Part shown: positions 12,746-23,655 of the stretch, one piece after another
How the letters are laid out: every line of letters begins with the position of its first letter
Numbering within the stretch: position 1 is the stretch's first letter
Assembly (NCBI GenBank): GCA_021234535.1
Contig: CM037838.1
Coordinates: 30,171,969-30,235,968 of the forward strand
Length of the DNA: 64,000 nucleotides
Reading direction: 5' to 3'
Source of the DNA: Stichopus chloronotus
Taxonomy: Eukaryota; Echinodermata; Holothuroidea; Aspidochirotida; Stichopodidae
Translations under genes and position numbers: made by a program
The notes under the pieces: generated by a model
Told to the model about the DNA's origin: nothing
The model's input: the letters and a program-made list of their open reading frames with translations, nothing else
The model's database searches: none

Positions 12746-12818
12746 TCACCTCAGGTGTTGGAGCGCTGTATACCAAAGGTCACGAGGGGAGAGAACGTGT
12801 GGATCAAAAATAATATGT
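12746..12818 (+). CDS. Candidate internal exon, unidentified
   Basis: This is a splice-motif candidate only. A pyrimidine-containing stretch ends in TGCAG at 12745, and a donor reading TATGT|GTAAGA closes a 73-nt segment. Frame 1 is open and reads SPQVLERCIPKV then TRGENVWIKNNM, a composition richer in charged and varied residues than the surrounding noise. The segment is also less AT-rich than its flanks. A second frame is open as well (reads TSGVGALYTKGHEG), which weakens the coding argument. The implied phase is 0 in and 1 out. I recognise no domain and found no matching neighbouring exon. Confidence 0.2.
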
Positions 12819-14460
12819 GTAAGAGGAGTTGGCTCGAGATAATGTTAATGCAAAATTTAAATATATGCCTCAAGTTGTACATATATGAAGACGAGAACCA
12901 CTTCTTAAAGATAAACATGTAGAATACCGACTGGAGTTCTAACAACAACAACAAAAATAAAAAAATAAAATAATAATCAGTGGAAGCTGGAAACTTAGTT
13001 GACATTCCCTTATTGTGCATATCGCCCGGTCTGTATTGGTCTGTCAATTTTCAATTTGTGAAGTTATTGTAAGGGAAAGTGGCATGCCCTTATCCGGAAC
13101 GGAAAGATGACTGATACGTTTAAGTTTGACAGTTCCAAAGTCTTCTCTTTGCTTTGAATGTTCATTAGTGTATGATTTCGTACACTTTCGTCATAAGTGA
13201 CAGCTTCTATATAGTTAACACAAGGTGTTCATTCACGAAAATCTACGCTTGAGCAGTAACAGATCGCACTGGCATATAACGTTGATGAACTACACACAAA
13301 TACTTTACACGCACAATTTTTAGGTAAGTTATAACAGACGCCAGAAATGGAAATTCGGAACAAAACTTTTCTCTGCTCTGGTATAGTTCTCTTGGACCTA
13401 TCTTTAGCACACCACACGATCGTCTCCCTGTGATTAGCAACATTTTAATAATTTTTCTGGCGATTATCATTGTGACCAGAGGCAACTTAAGAAAAGATAA
13501 TGAACAATAAGCTGCAATGGGTTACTTACTTTTCTGCAACTGGCTTTCCGTGGCATTTTCGGTTGAGGTGAATCAAGATATTGAAAGCAGTCGGCAAATA
13601 AGTTTCCTTAGTTTACATAACGAGAACCTCAACTGGTATATCAAATAAAAGAAAAACCGTTTGAAATTCAACATGTTATATTTAGGTCACCTTAATGCAG
13701 TATTAATGTATATCGACACGCGCTTGATGATCCAGTACATGTGTGAGTAATATTGGACTTAATACCACATAACAGTGGATATGAAAGTTCCCTGTTAATT
13801 CGTCATACATATATGACTTTATTGATATGCAAATCACCAGCATAAATTATTATCAGACCTCCGTTACATAGCGATGGTGAACATCGATGCTTTAGCATAC
13901 ATATACAGTGTAGAGTAAATTACGGGCAGTGAAATAAATTAGAACGAAGTAATGTAATCGGATGACCATCAACTGTAGAAACAAATGCTGGTTACTTTTT
14001 TGAGCTGAAGCTTTCTCTAGAAACACTTGGTAGCCCAGTAACTTCACACGATAAACATTCCTTGGTGTACCTGATTCCGCTTGCAGGGGGTTATGTAACG
14101 CACTCCACACTGTAGGGATTGAGTTGTACCTGCTAAATTTTACAACTCGTTTTCCTGTATTCTGCAACATCCTTAAGCTTGCAAACTCAACTTTCCATTG
14201 CGTTGTACATTTTGTTGTACATTAGCTCTGACAATTATATTAGCATAACATCGTGCATTGCATGTCATGTAATAGCGTATCATTGTGTATCACATGTAGT
14301 TGGGAATGGTCGTTTATCCGGTGTAATTGGTGCATTGTAAATTTGTGAATTGTACATTGTTCATTGATCCATTTCATACCTGTTACTGAATGGTACGTTC
14401 TAGCACGTATTGATCGGACTCAACTTAAACTAGTCAGGATGGTGCCTGTACTAACAAATT
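12819..14460. other. No gene recognised
   Basis: A 92-codon frame on the minus strand (13892-14170) has mixed composition but no recognisable motif. The stretch 14190-14360 contains several loosely repeated CATTGTACA/TTGTACATT words. Confidence 0.45.
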
Positions 14461-14600
14461 TGACTGACCACTGAAGATATTAGTCTGAGGATTAGTCAGT
14501 GATCACAAACTGTTGTTATAGTCGGGACCACATGGACTAATCCACTGACTAGTTTGTGACCACTGACTAACCCACAGACGAATTATATCCTAGTCACTCA
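14461..14600. repeat. Long imperfect inverted repeat (foldback element)
   Basis: The left arm core GGATTAGTCAGTGATCACAA (14489-14508) continues to 14511, and pairs with 14551-14573 on the opposite strand with 2 mismatches in 23. Pairing continues outward imperfectly: GATATTAGTCTGA on the left against the complement of CAGACGAATTATATC on the right. The central spacer is about 39 bases. The shape fits a miniature foldback transposon, but I see no clear target-site duplication. Confidence 0.6.
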
Positions 14601-14707
14601 ATTTTTTTTTAGTTTTTTTAGTTGGTATGCCTTCCGCACTAGTTTATGTTTGCGGTTGAGAACAAAGACTATCACCTGCACAAAAGCAGTATTTAGATGC
14701 AAATAGC

Positions 14708-14723
14708 AAAAAAAAAAAAAAAA
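14708..14723. repeat. Poly-A run (16 bp)
   Basis: Sixteen consecutive A about 110 bases downstream of the inverted repeat. It could be a decayed retroposon tail, though no body is visible. Confidence 0.9.
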
Positions 14724-15018
14724 CAGGCTATTCAACCAACCAGCTACCGGCTCTCTTACAAACCAAAAACCAAAAATGTATATTCATAATATGTGAACAT
14801 TCATGTTTCCACTTGAATTCTCCTAGACTATAGTGAAAAACTGAAAAATTTAAAAAGAGCAATGCCTGTGTTTGTAATCGGTGCAGTGTTGTCGAACCTT
14901 AAGAAAGACAGGCGTGAAAGGAAAGAAAATTAAATTTTAAAATCGAAAGTAAGGTGCTTACTCAACAACTGATGATATATTACAAAAATTCTGAACTTTC
15001 TTCTTTTTGGTCCCTCAA

Positions 15019-15033
15019 CCCCCCCCCCCCCCC
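15019..15033. repeat. Poly-C run (15 bp)
   Basis: Fifteen consecutive C after CCCTCAA. Confidence 0.95.
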
Positions 15034-15426
15034 ATCAGCTGTGATAAAGTCTTATGCAGTCAGTACTGACTTTAACAGAAACACAGATGTATAACTGAGT
15101 TTTATTTTCATAACCTTTCATTTTTTATGTCTGACTTTTCAATTTGCCTGTTATTCAATTTCTTCGCTTACAAATTTCAGATTGAACTGTAAACATCTAG
15201 TATCCGTCGCTTAATACCACGAACGAACCGCGTCTCGTATGTCTCTTAATATAAAAAAGCGAACATACATTCAAAATAAGATTATTGTGTAATTGCTGTC
15301 CTAGTTTTCTAATTCCCTTGTTTTGATAGGAGCGCTTACTTTTTAGAAGTAATCTGAGTCATTTGGTAGCGACATTTGTAATATCAGATCACGTTCATTT
15401 AATTTGCTCTCGTGTGTAAAGTTTTA

Positions 15427-15580
15427 TCACCATCACTGCTATCATCATCACCATCATCATCAATCACCATCGACATCGTCACAGCAATCATCTTTATCAT
15501 CAGCATCAACAGCAGCATCTCTACCACCACAACCACCATCAACATCATCATCATCATCATCATCACCATCATCATCAAGT
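15427..15580. repeat. Imperfect (ATC/CAT)n microsatellite
   Basis: Runs of CAT and ATC triplets interspersed with CAC, CAG and CGA triplets, ending in a nearly pure block at 15543-15577. The His-rich and Ser-rich 66-codon frame over it is a repeat artefact. Confidence 0.95.
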
Positions 15581-15599
15581 AAAGGCTGTCTAGCGCGAA

Positions 15600-18500
15600 A
15601 TTAAAGCTGTATTACACAGATGAAGGCCAATTATATTTAAATATCAATAATTTGATCGAGGTAGATTCCTCCCGTCTGCACTAATTGGAGTTCACGGACC
15701 AAACTGCAAGTTGAAGAGTCCACTAGGAATAGTCAATGGACAAAATCAAAGTTAGAGAGGTGTCACTTTTAAAACGATAATAATTACGTTTCGATGGACG
15801 TGTTTAGTAACTGGCAGACGCAGATCCTTTGTGACGTAAAAGTGATTTACATACGCTATGTGTAGGTCACCCAGGACAAGTCGTTTGTTTGAACAAAAAA
15901 AAAAGACATAAAATAAAACTCTGGCAAAAGTGAAGAGTATTTCTCTTCTTATACTATAGAGTTTAAGATTATCGTCCACACTTGAATCTATCTAACTCAC
16001 GTTCGCTCGTTCACTGGCTTCACATTTTGTGTAGTTTTCGTTGTCTCTTAATAAATGACTTCATTTGCAGGTTACTGGGCAATAACTCTTCACATGTGTA
16101 TAATTCATTAACTTCACAAGCATTGAAAAATAAACATCTCTGCAAGGAAAAACCAAGAGACCCTAAAAATAGAATGTATTAATATTGGCCTTTGCCAAAT
16201 CAAAACAAATAAACAGAAATCATAGTAGCTGGCATGTTGATCCTGATCAAATATGAGAGGTTTGGCAGCTTCCCTGTTTTTTCGTTGTTTTTAGTATTAT
16301 TGTTATCATGTCTTTTCAATTTGACAAGGACAGTCAGAGTAGTCCCTAACGAATAAGAGAGCAGTGTTGGTCGCTATCTTTTAAGTATAACAAACTGAAA
16401 GTATGAAAGTAAAAGTCTTATCAGTCTCGATTAGTGAGTTCACTTCGCGTTGACACGTTTTTTTATTTCCTTGTCAAACGAAGATGAAATATCAGACACA
16501 GCCTTTAGAATCTTAATATTACAAACCTTATGGAGCATTTAACTTGCAATGAAATAAGATGAAATTAGACTAATTGAGACATCATTTTGATGTAAACATT
16601 TTTAATAAGTTAACATATACCATAATATAACATTAATTATAACATTATTCTCTAAAGTAAACACTCTTTTATTCAGTGCATAAACTTTTTAAATATTTTT
16701 TTCATTTGTTGTTTAAATCTTTTATTTCGTTTTGTGCTATAAAAATGAGAGATGAACATTTCAAGGACCAATACGAATTACCATATCATGTTAACTGTTT
16801 GTGTTTATCTTCATTATATATCACTTCACACAATGTTTAAATTCTCTTCAGGAAACTCAGTTTAATCCCCTACCCCTCCCCTAGACTCGTAAAGATGATA
16901 TTTCATATTCATATGAAATATGAACCATTTGGGAATCTTAATCCGACACTAAGTGAATTTACTCAGTCAAGATCATGCTTTCGACATAGCGTGTAGGCCT
17001 CACAGCCTACCGTGGTAGATAACGACACTTCAATAAATATATTATGACGAAATATTATATGACGAATGCAGACTAGTTACAGTCTACAATGTAATGTTTC
17101 ACAGCTATATTTCTGAATAATTAAATTATGTGGAAATTGAAAATAATATACGGCAAGGTCGTTTTACATCAGGTAAACTTATAAAGATAAAAATCCCTCT
17201 CTGTCCCTCACACATGCAATCAACTGATATGCCATATTTTAATTTATTTGTCGTAGTTGATATGTGGATCAACCAAAGACCAAAGTGTTATAAACGGAAA
17301 ATAAGAAAATGACTGGCTCACAATAACTTACATGTGTCTTTTAACTGACCTAAGCATTCAGATAAATGAGTGAAACTGTTTGGTCTATCGCTTTTGGTCA
17401 AGGTCGTACATTTTTTTACATATAATGTATAGAAACAATGTTCTGGAAGAGTGCCTGACAATTTAGTCATTATGCCAACTAACTGAATTAGAGGCATATC
17501 TCCCTGCAAAGGTATGCCCCTGGCAAGTAATTTAAAGACGAAAAGCTCCTAAAAATGCAAGTACAAAAAGAGTGAAATATTGCAGAACGAAATAAAGAAA
17601 AAAGAAACGTCTCGGCCTTGGTGCGTAATAACCAACTGCCAGTACATGTATAACCATGGAGTAATTACATAACCAATGGCCTCATACATAATGGGTATAT
17701 AGCGTACCGTATACAATGACGTTTGGACGTTGTCGTATACGAAAATACAGGTTGTACATAGTGAGAGCGTTGCACAGACCTAATTACATGGTTATACTAA
17801 AACATGCGTTATACAAGCCAGTCTAGTAACCTTTAATCCCATACAACGCAGTTTTGTTAGTAATTCTCCAAGCTACTAAGACTATCCGTAAAATATATCT
17901 ATTTCGCCTTCGCCACTTCATTTATTCGAATAAAGATGTACTTGTTTGGTTACGTAATGCTATTTTCAAGTGGCTCTCTTGCTTGATCGAGGTATGAGTT
18001 GTCACAATGACAGGTATGTGTTAATGAACTCTCAACACCTAAATTAAACTCTGATGCGAACACTCCTTAACTTACAGCCTCATTGAGTTGTTTTGTGAAA
18101 TTCATTATTTTTTTCTAAACCTGTCATGATTCCTTAACATAGTTATGACAAATGGTGAAACTTAGAGTATCCCAATGTGTCACATACAATGAATCGTTAA
18201 TGAGTGAGTAATTTAATGATTAAATTGTTTTGGAATATTCGTGACCAGACACTTAAGTACTTATTCACATGCACACAATCAGTACAAGTAAAGGTCAAAA
18301 ATTACAAAAAAAAAATGATAGTGTTGATAACTATTGGATGTGAAACTTGACTAATTATGCTAATTATAAGTATTGTCATGTTTTTATACCCTTCAGAATC
18401 ACCACAAATTTATTGATATCAAATCAACGAGCCCCTTTCAACCCTGTTTTCATATTTATTTTTCGCCTCTTGCTTTTACCAACTTGACGCCCAGTCCACA

Positions 18501-19570
18501 TCCCACGGCTTCCATATCGGATACCTTGAATTACGACGCTAACTGTTGTTTATAATTACCATGACAACGGATGTAATTTAGTTACGTAATTTCTCTGGGG
18601 GGTCTATTTGGCTACGATTGTACCGAATCACAGTGTGCAAACATCAAACACGATATCGAAATGACAGGGATTTGGTTTATGCCTAGAATCAAAGTGTATA
18701 TCCTGTTCGATAAATCGATATTGAAAGATAAACTGTAAGAAATCAACAGAAGTAGATCATTAATAAGTCTATCACTTCTTTGCCCTACTGACGTTGATCT
18801 TTCGTGAGTTTTAAGGACTATAATCATAGCTGTCAGTTGTGGATGATCAGAGTTGTTTGTGGATGCATAAGGCTTACGGAAAGAATTGCCCTTGGGAAAT
18901 GATTCAACTTGATGAGATAAACGTATCAATCCATAAATGGCTCACACCCGAGTCATAGCGAGAGGGCGACATCAAACTATTGACATGTAGTAACAGTTGA
19001 GAGGAAATATTAAAGGTGAGATGCAACAGATCGATAAAAGGCCTAATATGAATAAAATGACTGTATTGTCTGTGAGTCTCAATATTAAATAAAGAGTTGC
19101 TTGCTCGGCTAGATGATACATAATTCGGACTAAGGTACTCAAACACACAGACCGCCAGCGTTGATCTGTTTCTCAGAAATAAGAAATGAATGTATTTGTA
19201 TTGCATATGTTAGAAGTTGTACCAAACGATATCTTTCAAACAGAGGAGACACGGTTTTACCAACGATGTACGTGACATTTCGCCTGAATTATACTTACAT
19301 GTATATTCATGTTAACAAACGCAATCTAACGTTTGGCCACAGAACCGCAGAGCGGATGTCGCACCCGATTTGTTATCCAATAAGAAAGGGGTGGACGTTG
19401 TAAAGTGCGTTCGTGCCCCTAGGCTCAACAGTATGGCCCTTGAATACCTATATTTACAATCTCAAAGCCTAGCCTAAGCCTTAACCTAACCCCTAATACT
19501 AAAAGCCTCATGACTGGCCCTGCGACTTTGATCGGTTCAGACAAGCAATAATTTTAGTAGTAACATGTAT
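15600..19570. other. No gene recognised
   Basis: Frames of up to 105 codons (18612-18929, 18904-19206, both minus) carry no motif I recognise. Near 19470-19490 a few CCTAA/CCTAAC words occur, too few to call an interstitial telomere array. Confidence 0.5.
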
Positions 19571-19804
19571 ATGGTAGGCCACAGCAGACATAATTACCGA
19601 TTTAATGTTAATATTAAATCGATTTAATGTTGACATTAAAACGACTTAATGTTGACATTATATAGAATTAATGTTGACATTAAATCTAGTTCGTGATAAG
19701 CCAATCAGAGCATATTTCAATGCCAACATCAATTCGATTCAATGTACATAAAGTCGATTTAATGTTGGCGTTAAATCGGTAATTATGTCTGTTTGGCCAA
19801 CCAT
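19571..19804. mobile_element. 234-bp foldback MITE with internal palindromic repeats
   Basis: The terminal inverted repeats begin ATGGT(A/T)GGCCA and share an identical 21-base core, CAGACATAATTACC followed by GATTTAA, at both ends. Similarity then continues through TTAAATCGA, giving arms of about 50 bases. Inside, the near-palindromic word TTAATGTTGACATTAA recurs: 19601-19618 (as TTTAATGTTAATATTAAA), 19623-19640, about 19645-19660, about 19668-19683, and 19758-19775 (TTTAATGTTGGCGTTAAA). No coding capacity. Flanks (TAT left, GAT right) do not give a clear target-site duplication. Superfamily unassigned. Confidence 0.85.
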
Positions 19805-22429
19805 GATACGCGTACTGTGCGTGGTGTAACCACAGGACTTCACTGCGAATAACCAGCACAACAAGCATTTACTTCACAGCTAATAAAATTGCCCGGGCAA
19901 GTTCCTTCACTTGACGGTTTTAAGTGTATCCTTACATCCGTAAGAAGCTCTTGGACAGTATTTAAAGTGGTAGTATGGGTTTAGCAGTGATAAATTAATC
20001 TTCTTTCCAGAAGATCAGGTCTTGCCATTCATTTGTGTTCTTATATGTATTTAAACTTCTACATAATTTTTTGAGAAGCTAGATCAGACTTTGCTAGAAC
20101 AGAATTTGGTAACGAAACGTATTTTTTTTTTCGCAGAACTGATACGTGTCTCATCAGAAATGTTACGTTTTCCATCTTTCCGAAGATTATCAGAAAGTAT
20201 TTTTGCAAATTATGAATAAACTATACATTGGCACATTTACAAGTCTGTTTAGTATTCCTCCTTTACTTATTATTTCCTGTTTATTTTTTATCTATAAATC
20301 AATAGCGAATGCTGCTTTAAGATATCATCCAGGTACAAATTGATGGCGGTATGTGGAAACTCCTTTTGATTGCAACTATTAAATTTATTAGTTACAATAG
20401 ACATATGGTTAGACAGGCCTTACGATACGTGAACAAATTTCAATTAAGGCCAGAATTGTGTTCATAATTTCAAGAATGCAAAGTCACATGAAAAGCGACT
20501 TGTATTGGGTCAAGTGGTGTTCAACTTCCGAAGATGATAACAATCTTTGAAATTACCACAATTGTATAACGACCTACTCTCTGAAACGAAAAAAAGTAAT
20601 ATTACTTGACACAATTTTAAAAAGTAAACACTTGGGGACAGTTATTAAGGCACCATACAAAACGACGAAAAAAGTTTGACTTTTTCAAGAGGGGGCTGAA
20701 TTTTCCACCATTTTTATAGTGGTCTTGTAGCAGTGGTTTGCAGAAAATCAACAAATAATCATGTAATGTAAAACAATCAATTTTTTAAGACGTACATTGA
20801 TTTTATTGTGAAAGTTATCAAAATGCAAAAAGTATCGATTAAACAATCACTTTCGGTGCAGGTATATTGCACAAGTCAAAAATAATGTATCGTTGATGTC
20901 TTCCATGGGTTTGAACAAATTTAACGGAGTAAATAGTTTCAGATAGTAAATATTACCACCCCCCTCCTCCCACACACACACATAAATGGTACGAAATTTG
21001 CCAATACATTGAAACAATTAATTGAACCAATTAAGCTGTAGTTCCAGGATGAGAACTTCTAGACTTCTGATTGTAGCAAAATTTAATCTCAATTTTCTCT
21101 AAAACTTCTCTTGAAGACGCAAAACAGTTTCGTGAATTCACAAACTCAGACTTGTCGTTACCGACAAAAAAGACAGCTTATTTTGGTTCGGAAGTAGAGT
21201 GTTAAGCAGAATTGTTTTATGTGATATATATTCAATAGCACCCCACAGTTCTTGATACAAGGTTGGGCAACAGTTAAGGAACATATCTGAATATTTGAAA
21301 TTTATATTTTTTGCTCAAAACTACCCAAGTCAAATACTAACTAAACGGAAGTGACAAATTTTAATAGTAAGTTTGTGTATGTTATAAAAGCAAACTCCTG
21401 GCTAGCGCGTGACATATTGATACTAATGTACCTGCTAATACACACAGAAATAAACTCTTTAAATGACTTATAACTATAATAATAATTAACTCTCCTATGT
21501 TGCCAAACAATTCAATTGAAAGACAGTTATCAACGAAAAGGTATCACGAAGCTATTAACAACAATATTAATAAAGATTACGAGGTTCTAAAGGTAAGGAA
21601 TAAAATGAGAGCGCCATCTATTTATCGCGGAGTCAAGGCCAAAAAGCAGAGATAATAACAGTCTTACATGAGATAGGATACTGTTTACATTCGAGGAGAA
21701 AGTTCATCGCACTCTGGGAAAGTGCACAAAATGAAGCATCGGCACATTGTTTTATGTTGTTCTGGTTATTTGTGTTTTTAGGTGGCTATCGTTTTCGTCA
21801 CTTAGGATGTTAAAGTCTACATATTAACGTACATAGCTGAAAATCAAGACGACTGAAGGATTTCGAGAGGGTCCATTCCACAAACTGATAGATACGATGG
21901 TAATTGTTTACTCCTGCGGGATCTTTTGAAGGGAGAGAGAGATGTCGATCAACAGTGAAATAGGTCACTTCCCAAGACTTCCTCAAAATCTCTATCATCA
22001 GTCTCAAAATCTATCATCAGTATAAGGTAGTTGAACAGGTCAGGACAGGTCAGATAATCACATGCATTTCACGTTTGTCACAAATGTCTCAGTGTCAATG
22101 TGATGTATACCAAATGTCTGATATCAGATACCGTGTTTTCTAAGGTGACACAGGAACCCTCGAGATTCTGTTGATGACGTCGTTGTGGTAATTGCATCAA
22201 CTGCGAAATTACACTGGAGATTAAGCCCGACAAAGATGGCCGCGTGACGTGACAATAAAATTTTAGAGAATTGGGGGTATTAATCTTTGAAGTCATTGAA
22301 AATAGTAACAAATGGTTGCAAATTTGTGTGTCATACTTGAACTTTGAACTTTGGCTAGGAATGCAGATTTGTGATATAGATCAGCTTCGTTTGGAATTTG
22401 AGGATCAGAAGACTCATCGAGGGTTCTAT
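19805..22429. other. No gene recognised
   Basis: AT-rich sequence with short open frames. A tandem duplication of about TCAAAATCTCTATCATCAGT occurs near 21981-22020. Confidence 0.5.
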
Positions 22430-22700
22430 ACCATGCTGATCGTGGATGAACACCGGCGAAATTCTTCTACTCTTTTCGTCCATTGTTCAGGGGTAACGAG
22501 GCAGGGTGAAGTAACAATCCCATACAAACCCAAATCTGCCCCGGGACCGCCATTTAACGTCCCCATCCGACGGATGAGAGTGTATTCCCCAGTCTTTAGC
22601 CACTTTCCCAAAGGCTGGGAGGGGTGGAGAACCTGTTCAACACAGCAGTCCATCGAACCCAGTAACTTAAAGCGGACGATCCCTGAATCTTACAACAGCA
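22430..22700 (-). mobile_element. GC-richer block, probable SINE/LINE 3'-tail remnant
   Basis: This block is clearly richer in G and C than its flanks. Read on the minus strand it contains GGGTTCGATGG (complement of 22653-22663), then CACTCTCATCCGTCGG, ATGGGGACGTTAAATGG and CGGTCCCGGGGC. The GGACGTTAAAT...GGTCCC stretch can fold into a short hairpin. From memory this word order resembles the 3' region of dispersed retroposons in marine invertebrates; I cannot verify that here. The 146-codon plus-strand frame (22271-22711) and the minus-strand frames overlapping it have no recognisable domain, so I prefer a repeat reading over a gene. Confidence 0.4.
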
Positions 22701-23493
22701 ACCCAAATTGAAATCACCAAATAATTCCATGAGCACCATTGTAAACAGCTTTACTGAACAACTACTTTTGATTCCCAAGAAAACTTACATATATATTAGC
22801 AAAGTTCTACATAATTCCAACGGATTGTAACCCATTGTTTCACTCTAAGACCTTTTGTTAGGTTCGTGTCATACGATTTTTGACTAGCAGGCAGGAGTCT
22901 GGACAGTATATGGTGGAGGGCTTCCATAGACTTTTCCTCCCATTGCCAATCAAAATCATTAAAAAAGAAATTGCGGTAGCTCTTAAGTCTTAGGTTCGAG
23001 ATTTACAATCTAGGATTAACATTGCTGGCAAAACTGAGGGTCTTTAACAAAAAGAAAAAAAAAAACTGTTATTCGTTTAACGCCACTTTCGCTGGTCGGG
23101 ACTATTAGTGACGTTTTACTTCTACTGGGCTGATAGTACCCTTTTGTCTCCAACACTTTACCTAACTGACAAGTATTCGAGAAGGAGGGTGCATATCACT
23201 TCAATGAAGACATTCCTGCGAAGTCGCAGATCTTTTCAAACGAAATACAGGAACAGAGTTCATACTGATGTAATGTGAATAGTATGGCGCAAAATTTCTT
23301 TATACCAATGGTAATGTAAAAACACATGGGGAAAATGACACCAGCAAAACGAACAAGCCTGGAAATGAGTCGAGTCCCTGACCCGACATTTAACATTAGC
23401 AAAAATGATACATCTCTAATTACTCATGAATGTAGTCATGTTTTATTCACCTTATGCTGCCACTGAACGGTACTGTAAATATGTTCTTTTCAG
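22701..23493. other. No gene assigned; two competing open frames
   Basis: Around 23085-23280 a 66-codon plus-strand frame and a 34-codon frame in another phase (after a pyrimidine-rich stretch ending CTAACTGACAAG at about 23172) are both open, and a minus-strand frame overlaps them. At least two must be chance, so none is called. Confidence 0.4.
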
Positions 23494-23655
23494 AGGTACC
23501 TATACGCATTGATTGGCCAGAGTATCTGTATTGCGGCGATATTCAATGCCGTTGCTAGCTTCAGGCATAGTATCTTGGTTTACCATCAACATCATCACAC
23601 CACGTTTGATGACATATTTCAATATTTAGCTACCAACCACAAGAACATGCTGTAG
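23494..23655 (+). CDS. Candidate 3'-terminal exon, unidentified
   Basis: A clean acceptor (ATGTTCTTTTCAG) at 23493 is followed in phase 0 by 53 open codons ending in TAG. The translation starts RYLYALIGQSICIAAIFNAV, which reads like a short membrane-spanning segment, continues with a His-rich patch (VYHQHHHTTFDD) and ends NHKNML. The region is less AT-rich than its surroundings. Against it, a second phase is open for 21 codons (VPIRIDWPEYLYCGDIQCRC), no polyadenylation signal is obvious soon after, and no partner exon is established upstream. I recognise no family. Confidence 0.22.
   Translation, partial: RYLYALIGQSICIAAIFNAVASFRHSILVYHQHHHTTFDDIFQYLATNHKNML

Noticed and set aside
15404..15604. 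His/Ser-rich open frame
   Set aside because: It is the translation of an ATC/CAT microsatellite.
19468..19500. Interstitial telomere repeat
   Set aside because: Only a few imperfect CCTAA/CCTAAC words are present.
22271..22711. Longest open frame in the window (146 codons) as a gene
   Set aside because: It covers a GC-richer, repeat-like block whose opposite strand is equally open. No domain recognised.
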